7,290 nucleotides of DNA, taken from positions 1 to 7,290 of the forward strand of contig JAGLQR010000081.1 in NCBI GenBank assembly GCA_023136725.1, written 5' to 3'. Under the pieces are notes generated by a model. The model made no database searches. It was not told the origin of the DNA and saw only the letters and a program-made list of their open reading frames with translations. Below, one piece after another: positions 1 to 5,380 of this stretch; the first letter of the stretch is position 1, and the number at the start of each line of letters is the position of its first letter. Both the position numbers and the translations under genes were made by a program. Source of the DNA: Candidatus Aminicenantota bacterium. GTDB taxonomy: Bacteria; Acidobacteriota; Aminicenantia; UBA2199.

Positions 1-37
1 TTGATAATATGAAAAAAGCTATTTTAATTCAAACATG

Positions 38-120
38 TAAAAGGGGACAGGTACCTTATTAATTTTGAATTCAAAATTGAAAATTCTCAATTGGACAGAA
101 AAGGTGTCTGTCCCCTTTTA
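38..120. repeat. Imperfect terminal inverted repeat, MITE/REP-like or long hairpin
   Basis: The left arm (38-57, TAAAAGGGGACAGGTACCTT) pairs with the right arm (101-120) at 18 of 20 positions. The two mismatches are adjacent, GT against AC. The 43-bp interior holds a perfect 18-bp palindrome at 61-78, centred on GAATTC, and an imperfect one at 75-92 (two mismatched positions in 18 when compared with its own reverse complement). A smaller hairpin is possible between GGACAG (93-98) and CTGTCC (108-113). Both outer ends are TA, which would fit a TA target duplication, but no longer direct repeat flanks the element. No transposase gene is present. From memory, GGGGACAG-type repeats are scattered in many environmental bacterial genomes, sometimes near REP-associated tyrosine transposases; this cannot be verified here. 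Because the minus-strand copy ends in CCCCTTTTA, the structure could also terminate transcription of the DpaA-like gene that ends at 153. Confidence 0.7.
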
Positions 121-152
121 TAAGAGAAGAATTGGATTGAGCGAAAGGATGC

Positions 153-710
153 TTAGTTGAAGATGTATTTTTTGTTGCGGACTGATACGTCGGGAGGAGT
201 TTTGTGTTTTTTAAAGTAGTCATAACCTTCTTTCAGGTTCTTCCAGAAGTCTGACCACTTTTTTTTCCTGTATTTTCTCATATTATTATCTGTCATTTTA
301 AATGGAAAGATGTGGATTCTGAAAAAGGGCTGTCCATTCTCAAATGCTTTATGAATAATTGTATATATCTCTTTGATCCTTTTGTCTGTCATTGCATAAC
401 ATCCGATTGAGACGCAATTGCCATGAACCATTATAAGTCCCCCTGTATAACCGTTCACTCTGTCAAATTTATTCGGATAACCTATATTAAATGAGAGAAA
501 GAAAGAACTCCATGGATTGAGTTGAGAAGGTTTTACAAAATAGAAGCCCTCAGGGCTTTTTCCGTCACCCTCCAGTGTTTTTGTCCCCAGGCCTCCTGAA
601 AAATAACAAACCCAATATTTCTTGAATAACTTATAACCGGAACCTGACTTAACCCATATCTCCAGGACTTTTTCTGCTTTGAATATTCTTATGAAAATAT
701 GATCCCCCAA
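153..710 (-). CDS. DpaA/YafK-family L,D-transpeptidase-fold protein (YkuD domain)
   Basis: The protein belongs to the YkuD-fold family that includes E. coli YafK (DpaA/LdtF), a periplasmic enzyme that detaches Braun lipoprotein from peptidoglycan. Matches to YafK as I recall it run along the whole length: the SGGLG stretch (residues 38-42), KSPEGFY (51-57), NIGYPN (75-80) and the catalytic signature HGNCVSIGC (96-104). His96, Ser101 and the expected nucleophile Cys104 are all present. The C-terminal FPFKMTDNNM and EGYDYFKKHKTPP stretches are also YafK-like. The only canonical start in this frame is TTG at 708-710, preceded by AAAGGA at 717-722 with a 6-nt gap. That start removes any signal peptide, although the family is exported; the open frame continues upstream and encodes one (see 711-866). 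With the extension the protein would be about 237 residues, close to YafK. The family assignment is firm, while the start and the substrate in this organism are uncertain. Confidence 0.88.
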   Translation of the reverse strand: MGDHIFIRIFKAEKVLEIWVKSGSGYKLFKKYWVCYFSGGLGTKTLEGDGKSPEGFYFVKPSQLNPWSSFFLSFNIGYPNKFDRVNGYTGGLIMVHGNCVSIGCYAMTDKRIKEIYTIIHKAFENGQPFFRIHIFPFKMTDNNMRKYRKKKWSDFWKNLKEGYDYFKKHKTPPDVSVRNKKYIFN

Positions 711-866
711 AGAGAGTCCTTTTCTGGTGAATTGCGTAGTCAGAGCCGGTGTTAATTGCAGGATAGTTCTTTCAGATCTGGGGCTTTGAGGAATATTAAC
801 AGGAAAAGATTGTAATGATAGAAAAAAAAGGAGATTAAAGATTAAAAAATATTTTTTTTTAAAGAT
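711..866 (-). other. In-frame 5' extension of the DpaA-like gene encoding a signal peptide
   Basis: Reading upstream from the TTG at 710, the same frame stays open for 52 codons to an ATC at 864-866 and on to a TAA at 885-887. The extension begins IFKKKYFLIFNLLFFLSLQS, a lysine-rich n-region followed by a hydrophobic core, which is a textbook Sec signal peptide. It then runs through a linker ending TRKGLS directly before the YkuD domain. No ATG, GTG or TTG lies between the stop and 711. A GGGGA sequence lies just upstream of the ATC, but with only about 2 nt between them. Initiation at a rare ATC, ATT or CTG codon, or an error or mutation at the A9 tract (852-860), would explain the pattern. 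If used, the ATC start overlaps the exonuclease stop codon by 8 nt, suggesting translational coupling. Confidence 0.6.
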
Positions 867-1503
867 CTTCCCCGTTGATTTTTTTTACCTGTAGTTCATC
901 TTCGAATTTTTTGTAATCTATCTTATCCTTCATCATCAGGGGAAAGATCTTCAGACACACCCATGCATCAGTAGCAGCATAATTCTTCTGTTTTTCCGAG
1001 AGTTCCTGTCTCGCCCAATTCGTTGTCTGAGCTGTTTTAACAAGCCTTTTTTGAAGGTACCTGGCAGTAAGACCCCTGGCACCGGTTTGAATTATACCTT
1101 TTTCCCTTGCGATCATGGAGAGGTCTATAAGTCCGTTTAGTGTTATGCCGTTAAAACCCTTTAGTTTATTTATATCATGAGCAAGGCCTATTCCCACCTT
1201 TTTTACTTTATCTGAGGTAAGTATTGGCTCAAGCAGTGAAATCAGCCCGGAGCCGTTAACCTGGAACAGATAGGATGTTTTCAGTGTTGAGATCTGGATA
1301 AGTGAGATCGGGTGAGACACTCCCGGTTTGAAAGAAGGCTTACTCTCAGTGTCAAACCCAAGCATTTTTTCTTTCAATAATTTTTTCACAACTTTCTTTG
1401 CTACCGAAATTTCATTTATTACCTGTACATCCCCTTTGAACCTGATAATCTCAAGAGTATTGATATAATCTCTGCTTAGTCTGTTTTGTTCAAGAAGTTC
1501 CAA
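859..1503 (-). CDS. RNase D-like 3'-5' exonuclease domain protein (DEDDy)
   Basis: This is a single-domain DnaQ-like DEDDy exonuclease of the RNase D/WRN type, expected to remove nucleotides from RNA or DNA 3' ends with two metal ions. The catalytic set is complete: Asp51 and Glu53 in FDTE (motif I), Asp110 in GLAHD (motif II), and Tyr175 and Asp179 in YAATD (motif III). At 214 residues it lacks the HRDC domains of full-length RNase D (about 370 residues), so it resembles the short stand-alone exonucleases annotated only as 3'-5' exonuclease domain proteins. The start is TTG at 1501-1503, chosen because the N-terminal stretch RDYINTLEIIRFKGD looks like the usual lead-in of this family and no ATG occurs before the catalytic core. 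The ribosome site is weak. The gene begins 6 nt after the glyA stop, so it is probably read from the same transcript. Substrate is unknown; I assign no gene symbol. Confidence 0.87.
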   Translation of the reverse strand: MELLEQNRLSRDYINTLEIIRFKGDVQVINEISVAKKVVKKLLKEKMLGFDTESKPSFKPGVSHPISLIQISTLKTSYLFQVNGSGLISLLEPILTSDKVKKVGIGLAHDINKLKGFNGITLNGLIDLSMIAREKGIIQTGARGLTARYLQKRLVKTAQTTNWARQELSEKQKNYAATDAWVCLKIFPLMMKDKIDYKKFEDELQVKKINGEDL

Positions 1504-1509
1504 TTTTTT

Positions 1510-2787
1510 CTATTGCCCCAACTTTTTCCTGTAATCTTCTATTATATCTGTATAAATTGAAAACTCAGATGTTAATTCCTTTACCTTCTCTTTGATCCGG
1601 GCAAGAGCGGCTTCATCCGTTGTATTCTTCAATGCCTCAACGATCAGTTCAGCAACTTTCTTCATCGCTTCTTCCTTCATCCCTCTTGTTGTCAATGATG
1701 GTGTCCCGAGCCTTATTCCTGAACTTACCATCGGAGGGTTGAGATCGAATGGGATCGTATTCTTGTTCACGGTGATCCCAGCCAGGTCGAGAGCTGTCTC
1801 TGCATCTTTTCCTGTTATATTCAGCGGTGTTACATCAACAAGCATTAAGTGGTTGTCTGTTCCGCCGGATACTATCCTCAATCCGTGACGGATAAGTTCA
1901 TCGGAAAGAACGGAAGCATTCTTGACAACCTGTTTCTGATATTCTTTGAAATCATCTCCCATCGCGATCTTGAAGCAAATAGCTTTTGCTGCAATGACAT
2001 GCTCGAGAGGCCCCCCCTGTATTCCCGGAAATACACTTTTTCTCAATTCCTTCAGGTGGACTTTTTTCGAAAGGATCATTCCGCCTCTTGGCCCTCTAAG
2101 GGTCTTATGCGTCGTTGAGGTGACAAAATCTGCATAAGGAACGGGTGACGGGTGTACGCCGGCAGCAACAAGTCCTGCAATGTGAGCCATGTCGACCATA
2201 AAAATCGCACCGACACTATCGGCTATTTTTTTAAACCTTTCGAAATCAATAAAACGCGGGTAAGCAGAGGCACCTGCTACTATGAGTTTCGGACTATGCT
2301 CTTTTGCAAGAGATTCAAGGGCATCATAATCTATGGTTTCTGTCTCTTTGCTGACACCGTAGAAAACAACATTGTAAAGTTGTCCGGTAAAATTCAGAGG
2401 GTGCCCGTGAGAAAGATGTCCACCATGGGACAGGTCCATACCGAACATTGTATCCCCCGGCTCAAGTACGGACATATAAACTCCCATATTTGCCTGGGTG
2501 CCTGAATGGGGTTGAACATTTGCATATTCAGCACCGAACAACTCTTTTGCCCTTGTAGTTGCAAGTTTTTCAGAAATATCAACATTTTCACAACCGCCAT
2601 AGTATCTTTTTTTAGGATACCCTTCGGCATATTTATTTGTCAGAACAGATCCTACTGCTTCCAGGATCCCGTTAGGTACAAAGTTCTCTGATGCGATCAA
2701 TTCAAGATTGTCATTTTGACGTTGAGTTTCTTTAAGGATCACTTCCGCTATCTCTGGATCGAGTTGAAAAATATCTTTGTTTAACAT
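1510..2787 (-). CDS. glyA: Serine hydroxymethyltransferase
   Basis: This PLP-dependent cytoplasmic enzyme interconverts serine plus tetrahydrofolate with glycine plus 5,10-methylenetetrahydrofolate, supplying one-carbon units. The 425-residue length is typical of bacterial GlyA. Diagnostic segments are NLELIASENF (27-36), NKYAEGYPKKRYYGGC (51-66), HSGTQAN (94-100), the SHGGHLSHG region (120-128), VDMAHIAG (198-205) with the cofactor-binding Asp199 and His202, and the PLP-lysine motif STTHKTLRGPRGG with Lys228. The C-terminal part (SGGTDNHLMLVD, then SGIRLGTPSLTTRG) is also intact. ATG at 2785-2787 is preceded by AGGAG at a 7-nt spacing, so the start is secure. It lies 15 bp downstream of rpiB and 6 bp upstream of the exonuclease, which indicates one operon. 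An rpiB-glyA neighbourhood is, from memory, common in deltaproteobacteria-like genomes. Nothing in the sequence suggests loss of function. Confidence 0.98.
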   Translation of the reverse strand: MLNKDIFQLDPEIAEVILKETQRQNDNLELIASENFVPNGILEAVGSVLTNKYAEGYPKKRYYGGCENVDISEKLATTRAKELFGAEYANVQPHSGTQANMGVYMSVLEPGDTMFGMDLSHGGHLSHGHPLNFTGQLYNVVFYGVSKETETIDYDALESLAKEHSPKLIVAGASAYPRFIDFERFKKIADSVGAIFMVDMAHIAGLVAAGVHPSPVPYADFVTSTTHKTLRGPRGGMILSKKVHLKELRKSVFPGIQGGPLEHVIAAKAICFKIAMGDDFKEYQKQVVKNASVLSDELIRHGLRIVSGGTDNHLMLVDVTPLNITGKDAETALDLAGITVNKNTIPFDLNPPMVSSGIRLGTPSLTTRGMKEEAMKKVAELIVEALKNTTDEAALARIKEKVKELTSEFSIYTDIIEDYRKKLGQ

Positions 2788-2802
2788 TGCAATTCTCCTG
2801 AT

Positions 2803-3258
2803 TTATTTAAAATTATTTTTTTCCACAACATTGGATATATATTCAAGTCTGTCGGCATGACGTCCCCCTTCGAAGGAGGTATTAAGCCATATCTCTACTA
2901 TTTTTTCAGCCAGTTCTTCAGAAACAACACGTTCACCCATGTTTAATACATTTGCATTATTATGCCTTCTGGACATTTCTGCAGAATATTCATCATTACA
3001 TAATGCCGCTCTTACATTCTTGAATTTATTGGAAACGATCGACATTCCGATACCAGAGCCGCATATTATTATCCCCATTGAATTTTCAGGGTCGTCTGAA
3101 ACAACACTTGCAGCTTTTGCACCGTATTCAGCCCAATTTGCACGATCCTCTGAAAAAGCACCCATATCTTTTACAGAATACCCCTTTCTCTCAAGGTGTT
3201 TTTTTACATGCATTTTCAAACTGAAGCCGGCATGGTCAGACGCAAGAATTATTTTCAT
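2803..3258 (-). CDS. rpiB: Ribose-5-phosphate isomerase B
   Basis: RpiB/LacAB-family sugar-phosphate isomerase, expected to interconvert ribose 5-phosphate and ribulose 5-phosphate in the non-oxidative pentose phosphate pathway in the cytosol. At 151 residues it has the usual length. The phosphate/substrate motif SDHAG (residues 7-11, Asp8 and His9) is present. So is CGSGIGMSI (66-74), whose Cys66 matches the catalytic base of the E. coli enzyme. The RRHNNANVLNMGER block (97-110, His99) and GGRHADRL (131-138) complete the active site. The cysteine argues for the E. coli-like subgroup rather than cysteine-less actinobacterial forms. Some family members act on allose or galactose phosphates, which sequence alone does not exclude. 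ATG at 3256-3258 has only a weak ribosome site (GAGAG, about 8 nt upstream). It is the first gene of the rpiB-glyA-exonuclease-dpaA group, 76 bp after the DUF6599 stop. Confidence 0.96.
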   Translation of the reverse strand: MKIILASDHAGFSLKMHVKKHLERKGYSVKDMGAFSEDRANWAEYGAKAASVVSDDPENSMGIIICGSGIGMSIVSNKFKNVRAALCNDEYSAEMSRRHNNANVLNMGERVVSEELAEKIVEIWLNTSFEGGRHADRLEYISNVVEKNNFK

Positions 3259-3276
3259 CAGGTTATCTCTCGGATC

Positions 3277-3309
3277 TTAAAGGACAAATTTAATATATTT
3301 GTCCCTTAA
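3277..3309. promoter_or_regulatory. 13-bp palindrome between DUF6599 gene and rpiB (operator or weak terminator)
   Basis: The arms TTAAAGGACAAAT (3277-3289) and ATTTGTCCCTTAA (3297-3309) are inverted repeats with one mismatch, which becomes a G-U wobble in minus-strand RNA, around a 7-nt loop. As RNA it would form a 13-bp hairpin in the gap after the DUF6599 gene. The stem is AU-rich and no real U-tract follows, so it is a poor intrinsic terminator. It also covers the spacer and -10 of the candidate rpiB promoter, which fits a dimeric repressor site. The symmetry is visible in the sequence; its role is inferred. Confidence 0.5.
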
Positions 3310-3315
3310 AGTCAA
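3287..3315 (-). promoter_or_regulatory. Candidate sigma70-type promoter for rpiB-glyA operon
   Basis: On the minus strand TTGACT (3310-3315) is followed after 17 bp by TAAATT (3287-3292). The -35 matches 5 of 6 consensus positions and the -10 only 4 of 6. Transcription would begin around 3280, leaving a leader of roughly 20 nt before the rpiB ATG at 3258. The position in the only sizeable gap of the minus-strand gene run supports it. The weak -10 and AT-rich surroundings limit certainty. Confidence 0.4.
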
Positions 3316-3334
3316 TTATACTGACTGAAGTTGT

Positions 3335-4240
3335 TTATTTGATCAGGGGCAATTCATCTGAAATCTGCTTCACAATTATCTTTCCCTCATCAAGTTTTTC
3401 CCCTATGTATATAACTATATATCTATCCAAGATTGTTACATAAACAACATTTTTCTTTCGGTCAATAAAACTTACCCCTCCATCAACCAATCTGAATTTC
3501 GAGTAGCGGCTTTCGCTCTTTAAAAGATTGACAAGAGTTGAAAAGGCGCTTTTGATATCTTTTCCTTCATTATAATGGAGAAGCAATGTGATGCTATTAT
3601 TTTTGATCCCTGCAGCACCGTTCGTTATTCCCGATTCCGTCGATACCAGGTTGTATGTGTTCATCAATCCCAGGTCCCCTTCGAAATATAAACGCTTTTC
3701 AAATTTCTCCTGATTAAATAGATTTACTATTCGGGGAATTGGAGAATTACCGGATATATTTTTTTCAAATATTTCCCGGAAGATCCTGGCACTTTTTTCA
3801 GTTTCCACATTTATATCTATTGACGTAATTGTTATCAGGCAATCGCCTGCCAGAATATTCTGATAATAATCTTCGGGAAAATACAAATTTCCATTTCGGC
3901 TCTCCTTCCATTTTCCACCCGTCTTGAATGAAAACATGCCAAATGCAGCTGCCGGGTCATCCATCCGGTATATTTCCACACTGATCCGCCCGGATCCATT
4001 TTTTTCATATTCAACCGAAGAAACCTCTTTAAATCCGTATTCCTGATAAATATCTGCACCACCGTTAATATACAAAAAAAGGTCATCCCCTTTATATACT
4101 TCAGGTTGGCCTTTCATTTTCCACTCCATGATATTTTCCGGGAAAATATCAGCAGGGCTTTTTTTGATTTCTCCGGTTAGTCCTGAAATAAAACATGCGA
4201 GTAAAATTGTGATGAATATTGTTCCGGGCCTTAAGTACAT
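3335..4240 (-). CDS. DUF6599-family exported protein
   Basis: This 301-residue protein has an N-terminal signal sequence: Arg4, then a hydrophobic run to about residue 22. Cys16 in LLAC could be a weak lipobox, but hydrophobic residues follow it, so ordinary Sec cleavage near residue 23 is equally likely. The mature part resembles proteins annotated as DUF6599: a DIFPENIMEWKMKGQPEVY opening (31-49), the block LYINGGADIYQEYGF (56-70), and EIYRMDDPAAAFGMFS (89-104). The C-terminal half seems to repeat an alpha/beta pattern, ending in a VYVTILDRYIVIYIGE segment. No catalytic residues can be named. The ATG at 4238-4240 has GGAG about 9 nt upstream. It starts 12 bp after the DUF362 stop, so the two are almost certainly co-transcribed and may act together outside the cytoplasmic membrane. 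The family assignment is from remembered motifs; the function is unknown. Confidence 0.8.
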   Translation of the reverse strand: MYLRPGTIFITILLACFISGLTGEIKKSPADIFPENIMEWKMKGQPEVYKGDDLFLYINGGADIYQEYGFKEVSSVEYEKNGSGRISVEIYRMDDPAAAFGMFSFKTGGKWKESRNGNLYFPEDYYQNILAGDCLITITSIDINVETEKSARIFREIFEKNISGNSPIPRIVNLFNQEKFEKRLYFEGDLGLMNTYNLVSTESGITNGAAGIKNNSITLLLHYNEGKDIKSAFSTLVNLLKSESRYSKFRLVDGGVSFIDRKKNVVYVTILDRYIVIYIGEKLDEGKIIVKQISDELPLIK

Positions 4241-4252
4241 ATTTAGGATCTC

Positions 4253-5188
4253 CTAGAGAGTTATCTCTGATATTTTCACTCCGGATAAATCTATTTTCCC
4301 GAGGCCGTGTTCAAATCCTTTTTTGATCATTACTATATCTTCCGGTTTTAATCCCCATAATTGACAACAGTATGAATCAATAGCGATCCTGTCAGTTCCG
4401 GCAATAACTTTTTTTGGTTTGATCAGTTCTCCCGGCCCGAACGGGCCGTTAGTTATAATGAATTCCGTTGCATCAACAACAGAAAGTGCGGGAGTAATAA
4501 TCGTATTCAAATCTGCGATTGATTGATCCAGATGTATGATACTTTCCCTGTTCGTCTTCCAGTCTGATTTATGGAAAGTTCTGTTGCTTTTAGGGGAGTT
4601 GAGTCCCATTAGATTTTTCATTGTACCTGTAAACTTATTTCCAAGATGATCTTTTGTTACCGGAATATTAATAAGGAGGTCATGATCAAACAATTTTTTC
4701 ATTACTTTTGCTTCTTTAAGCACTTTTCCTTCGGGGACCGGAATAGTTTTAAAACAGGATTCATCTCTCAGATCGACGATGTCCAGCTTCCCCCCGGATT
4801 TTTCAACTGCCGTCTTCAGGCCTGTAGACTCCCATGATTTGACAGGGAGCCAGGAAATAAATGTAACGGACGAAGCTCCGGCTTCAAGGCACATGTTTAT
4901 TACTGCACTCACAACAAGTGGAGAGGTAAAAGCTCCCGGATTCGGTCTCTGGGGATTGGCAAGGACTGCCACTTTTGATCCTTTCCCGACATATTTTTTC
5001 ATTCCGCCGAGACTTGCAACAGCCTCAATAGTGTTTTTGTAGTAATCAGCCCCAGAAACGACAGAAATTTCCGGATACATCTTTGGAGAAGCATATATCT
5101 TGTTTGGGAACTCGTAAAGCAATAGTGATGACGCACCGAGAACTGCTCCATTCTTCAGAAATGATCTTCTTGTGATTTTTTTTCCCAT
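4253..5188 (-). CDS. DUF362 domain protein with Tat signal
   Basis: The N-terminus carries a twin-arginine signal, TRRSFLKNGAVLGASSLLLY (residues 6-25), so the protein is probably exported folded, perhaps with a cofactor. The remainder has the DUF362 pattern: a YKNTIEAVASLGGMKKYVGKG-type opening (50-70), LLINIPVTKDH (171-181) followed by TGTMKNLMGLNSPKSN (187-202), LSVVDATEFIITNGPFGPGE (235-254), and AIDSYCCQLWG (269-279). DUF362 proteins are often fused to 4Fe-4S ferredoxin domains; this one is not. It has only Cys99, Cys145 and the adjacent pair Cys274-Cys275, none in a CxxCxxC arrangement. Its function is unknown; redox or metal-centre roles are guesses from the family. The ATG at 5186-5188 follows AGGAGG at good spacing. 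It is the first gene of the minus-strand run, under the promoter at 5212-5240, and is paired with the DUF6599 gene. Confidence 0.9.
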   Translation of the reverse strand: MGKKITRRSFLKNGAVLGASSLLLYEFPNKIYASPKMYPEISVVSGADYYKNTIEAVASLGGMKKYVGKGSKVAVLANPQRPNPGAFTSPLVVSAVINMCLEAGASSVTFISWLPVKSWESTGLKTAVEKSGGKLDIVDLRDESCFKTIPVPEGKVLKEAKVMKKLFDHDLLINIPVTKDHLGNKFTGTMKNLMGLNSPKSNRTFHKSDWKTNRESIIHLDQSIADLNTIITPALSVVDATEFIITNGPFGPGELIKPKKVIAGTDRIAIDSYCCQLWGLKPEDIVMIKKGFEHGLGKIDLSGVKISEITL

Positions 5189-5211
5189 ATTTCCTCCTGT
5201 ATTTATGATTT

Positions 5212-5240
5212 ATAATACTGAAAATAAATTAGAACTTCAA
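5212..5240 (-). promoter_or_regulatory. Candidate sigma70-type promoter for DUF362-DUF6599 operon
   Basis: On the minus strand TTGAAG (5235-5240) and TATTAT (5212-5217) are separated by exactly 17 bp. The predicted start is near 5205, giving a short leader with the AGGAGG ribosome site just before the ATG at 5188. It sits in the divergent gap where a promoter for this direction is required. Confidence 0.6.
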
Positions 5241-5275
5241 CAATTAAATTTCTCCGTAACTTGCTTGAAAAATGA

Positions 5276-5299
5276 ACACTTTGTATTGGATAAAAGTGT
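5276..5299. promoter_or_regulatory. Dyad in divergent promoter region, possible regulator site
   Basis: ACACTTT (5276-5282) and AAAGTGT (5293-5299) form a perfect 7-bp inverted repeat with a 10-bp spacer. It lies between the two divergent promoters and ends 3 bp before the -35 of the plus-strand promoter, a usual place for an activator or shared regulator. In an AT-rich gap such a dyad can arise by chance, so the role is inferred. Confidence 0.35.
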
Positions 5300-5302
5300 A
5301 GT

Positions 5303-5331
5303 TTGACTTGCCGAATAATATACTTTATACT
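5303..5331 (+). promoter_or_regulatory. Candidate sigma70-type promoter for COG2403-arcC operon
   Basis: TTGACT (5303-5308) is followed after a 17-bp spacer by TATACT (5326-5331); each hexamer matches 5 of 6 consensus bases. A second TATACT at 5319-5324 is only 10 bp from the -35 and is therefore less likely to be used. Transcription would start near 5338, leaving a leader of about 43 nt with AGGAGG at 5370-5375 before the ATG at 5381. Confidence 0.7.
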
Positions 5332-5380
5332 TACCAACTTAATTATAATTTTATATTTGTTTGCAAAATAGGAGGAACAA

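Noticed and set aside
9..62. Plus-strand 17-codon ORF starting ATGAAAAAAGCT
   Set aside because: It has no ribosome site, runs into the inverted repeat, and its residues resemble no known leader peptide; likely chance.
852..886. A9 and A8 tracts (minus strand) as programmed slippage sites joining exonuclease and dpaA
   Set aside because: The exonuclease stop codon begins before the A9 run in its reading frame, and an in-frame TAA overlaps the A8 run in the dpaA frame. No simple single slip produces a sensible fusion, so a start-codon anomaly is the simpler reading.
1592..2691. Several plus-strand open frames of 61-117 codons and one minus-strand frame inside glyA
   Set aside because: glyA is intact on the minus strand with all family motifs; these frames overlap it entirely and encode nothing recognisable.
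2939..3280. 113-codon plus-strand frame antisense to rpiB
   Set aside because: It mirrors the complete rpiB gene and has no domain or ribosome-site support.
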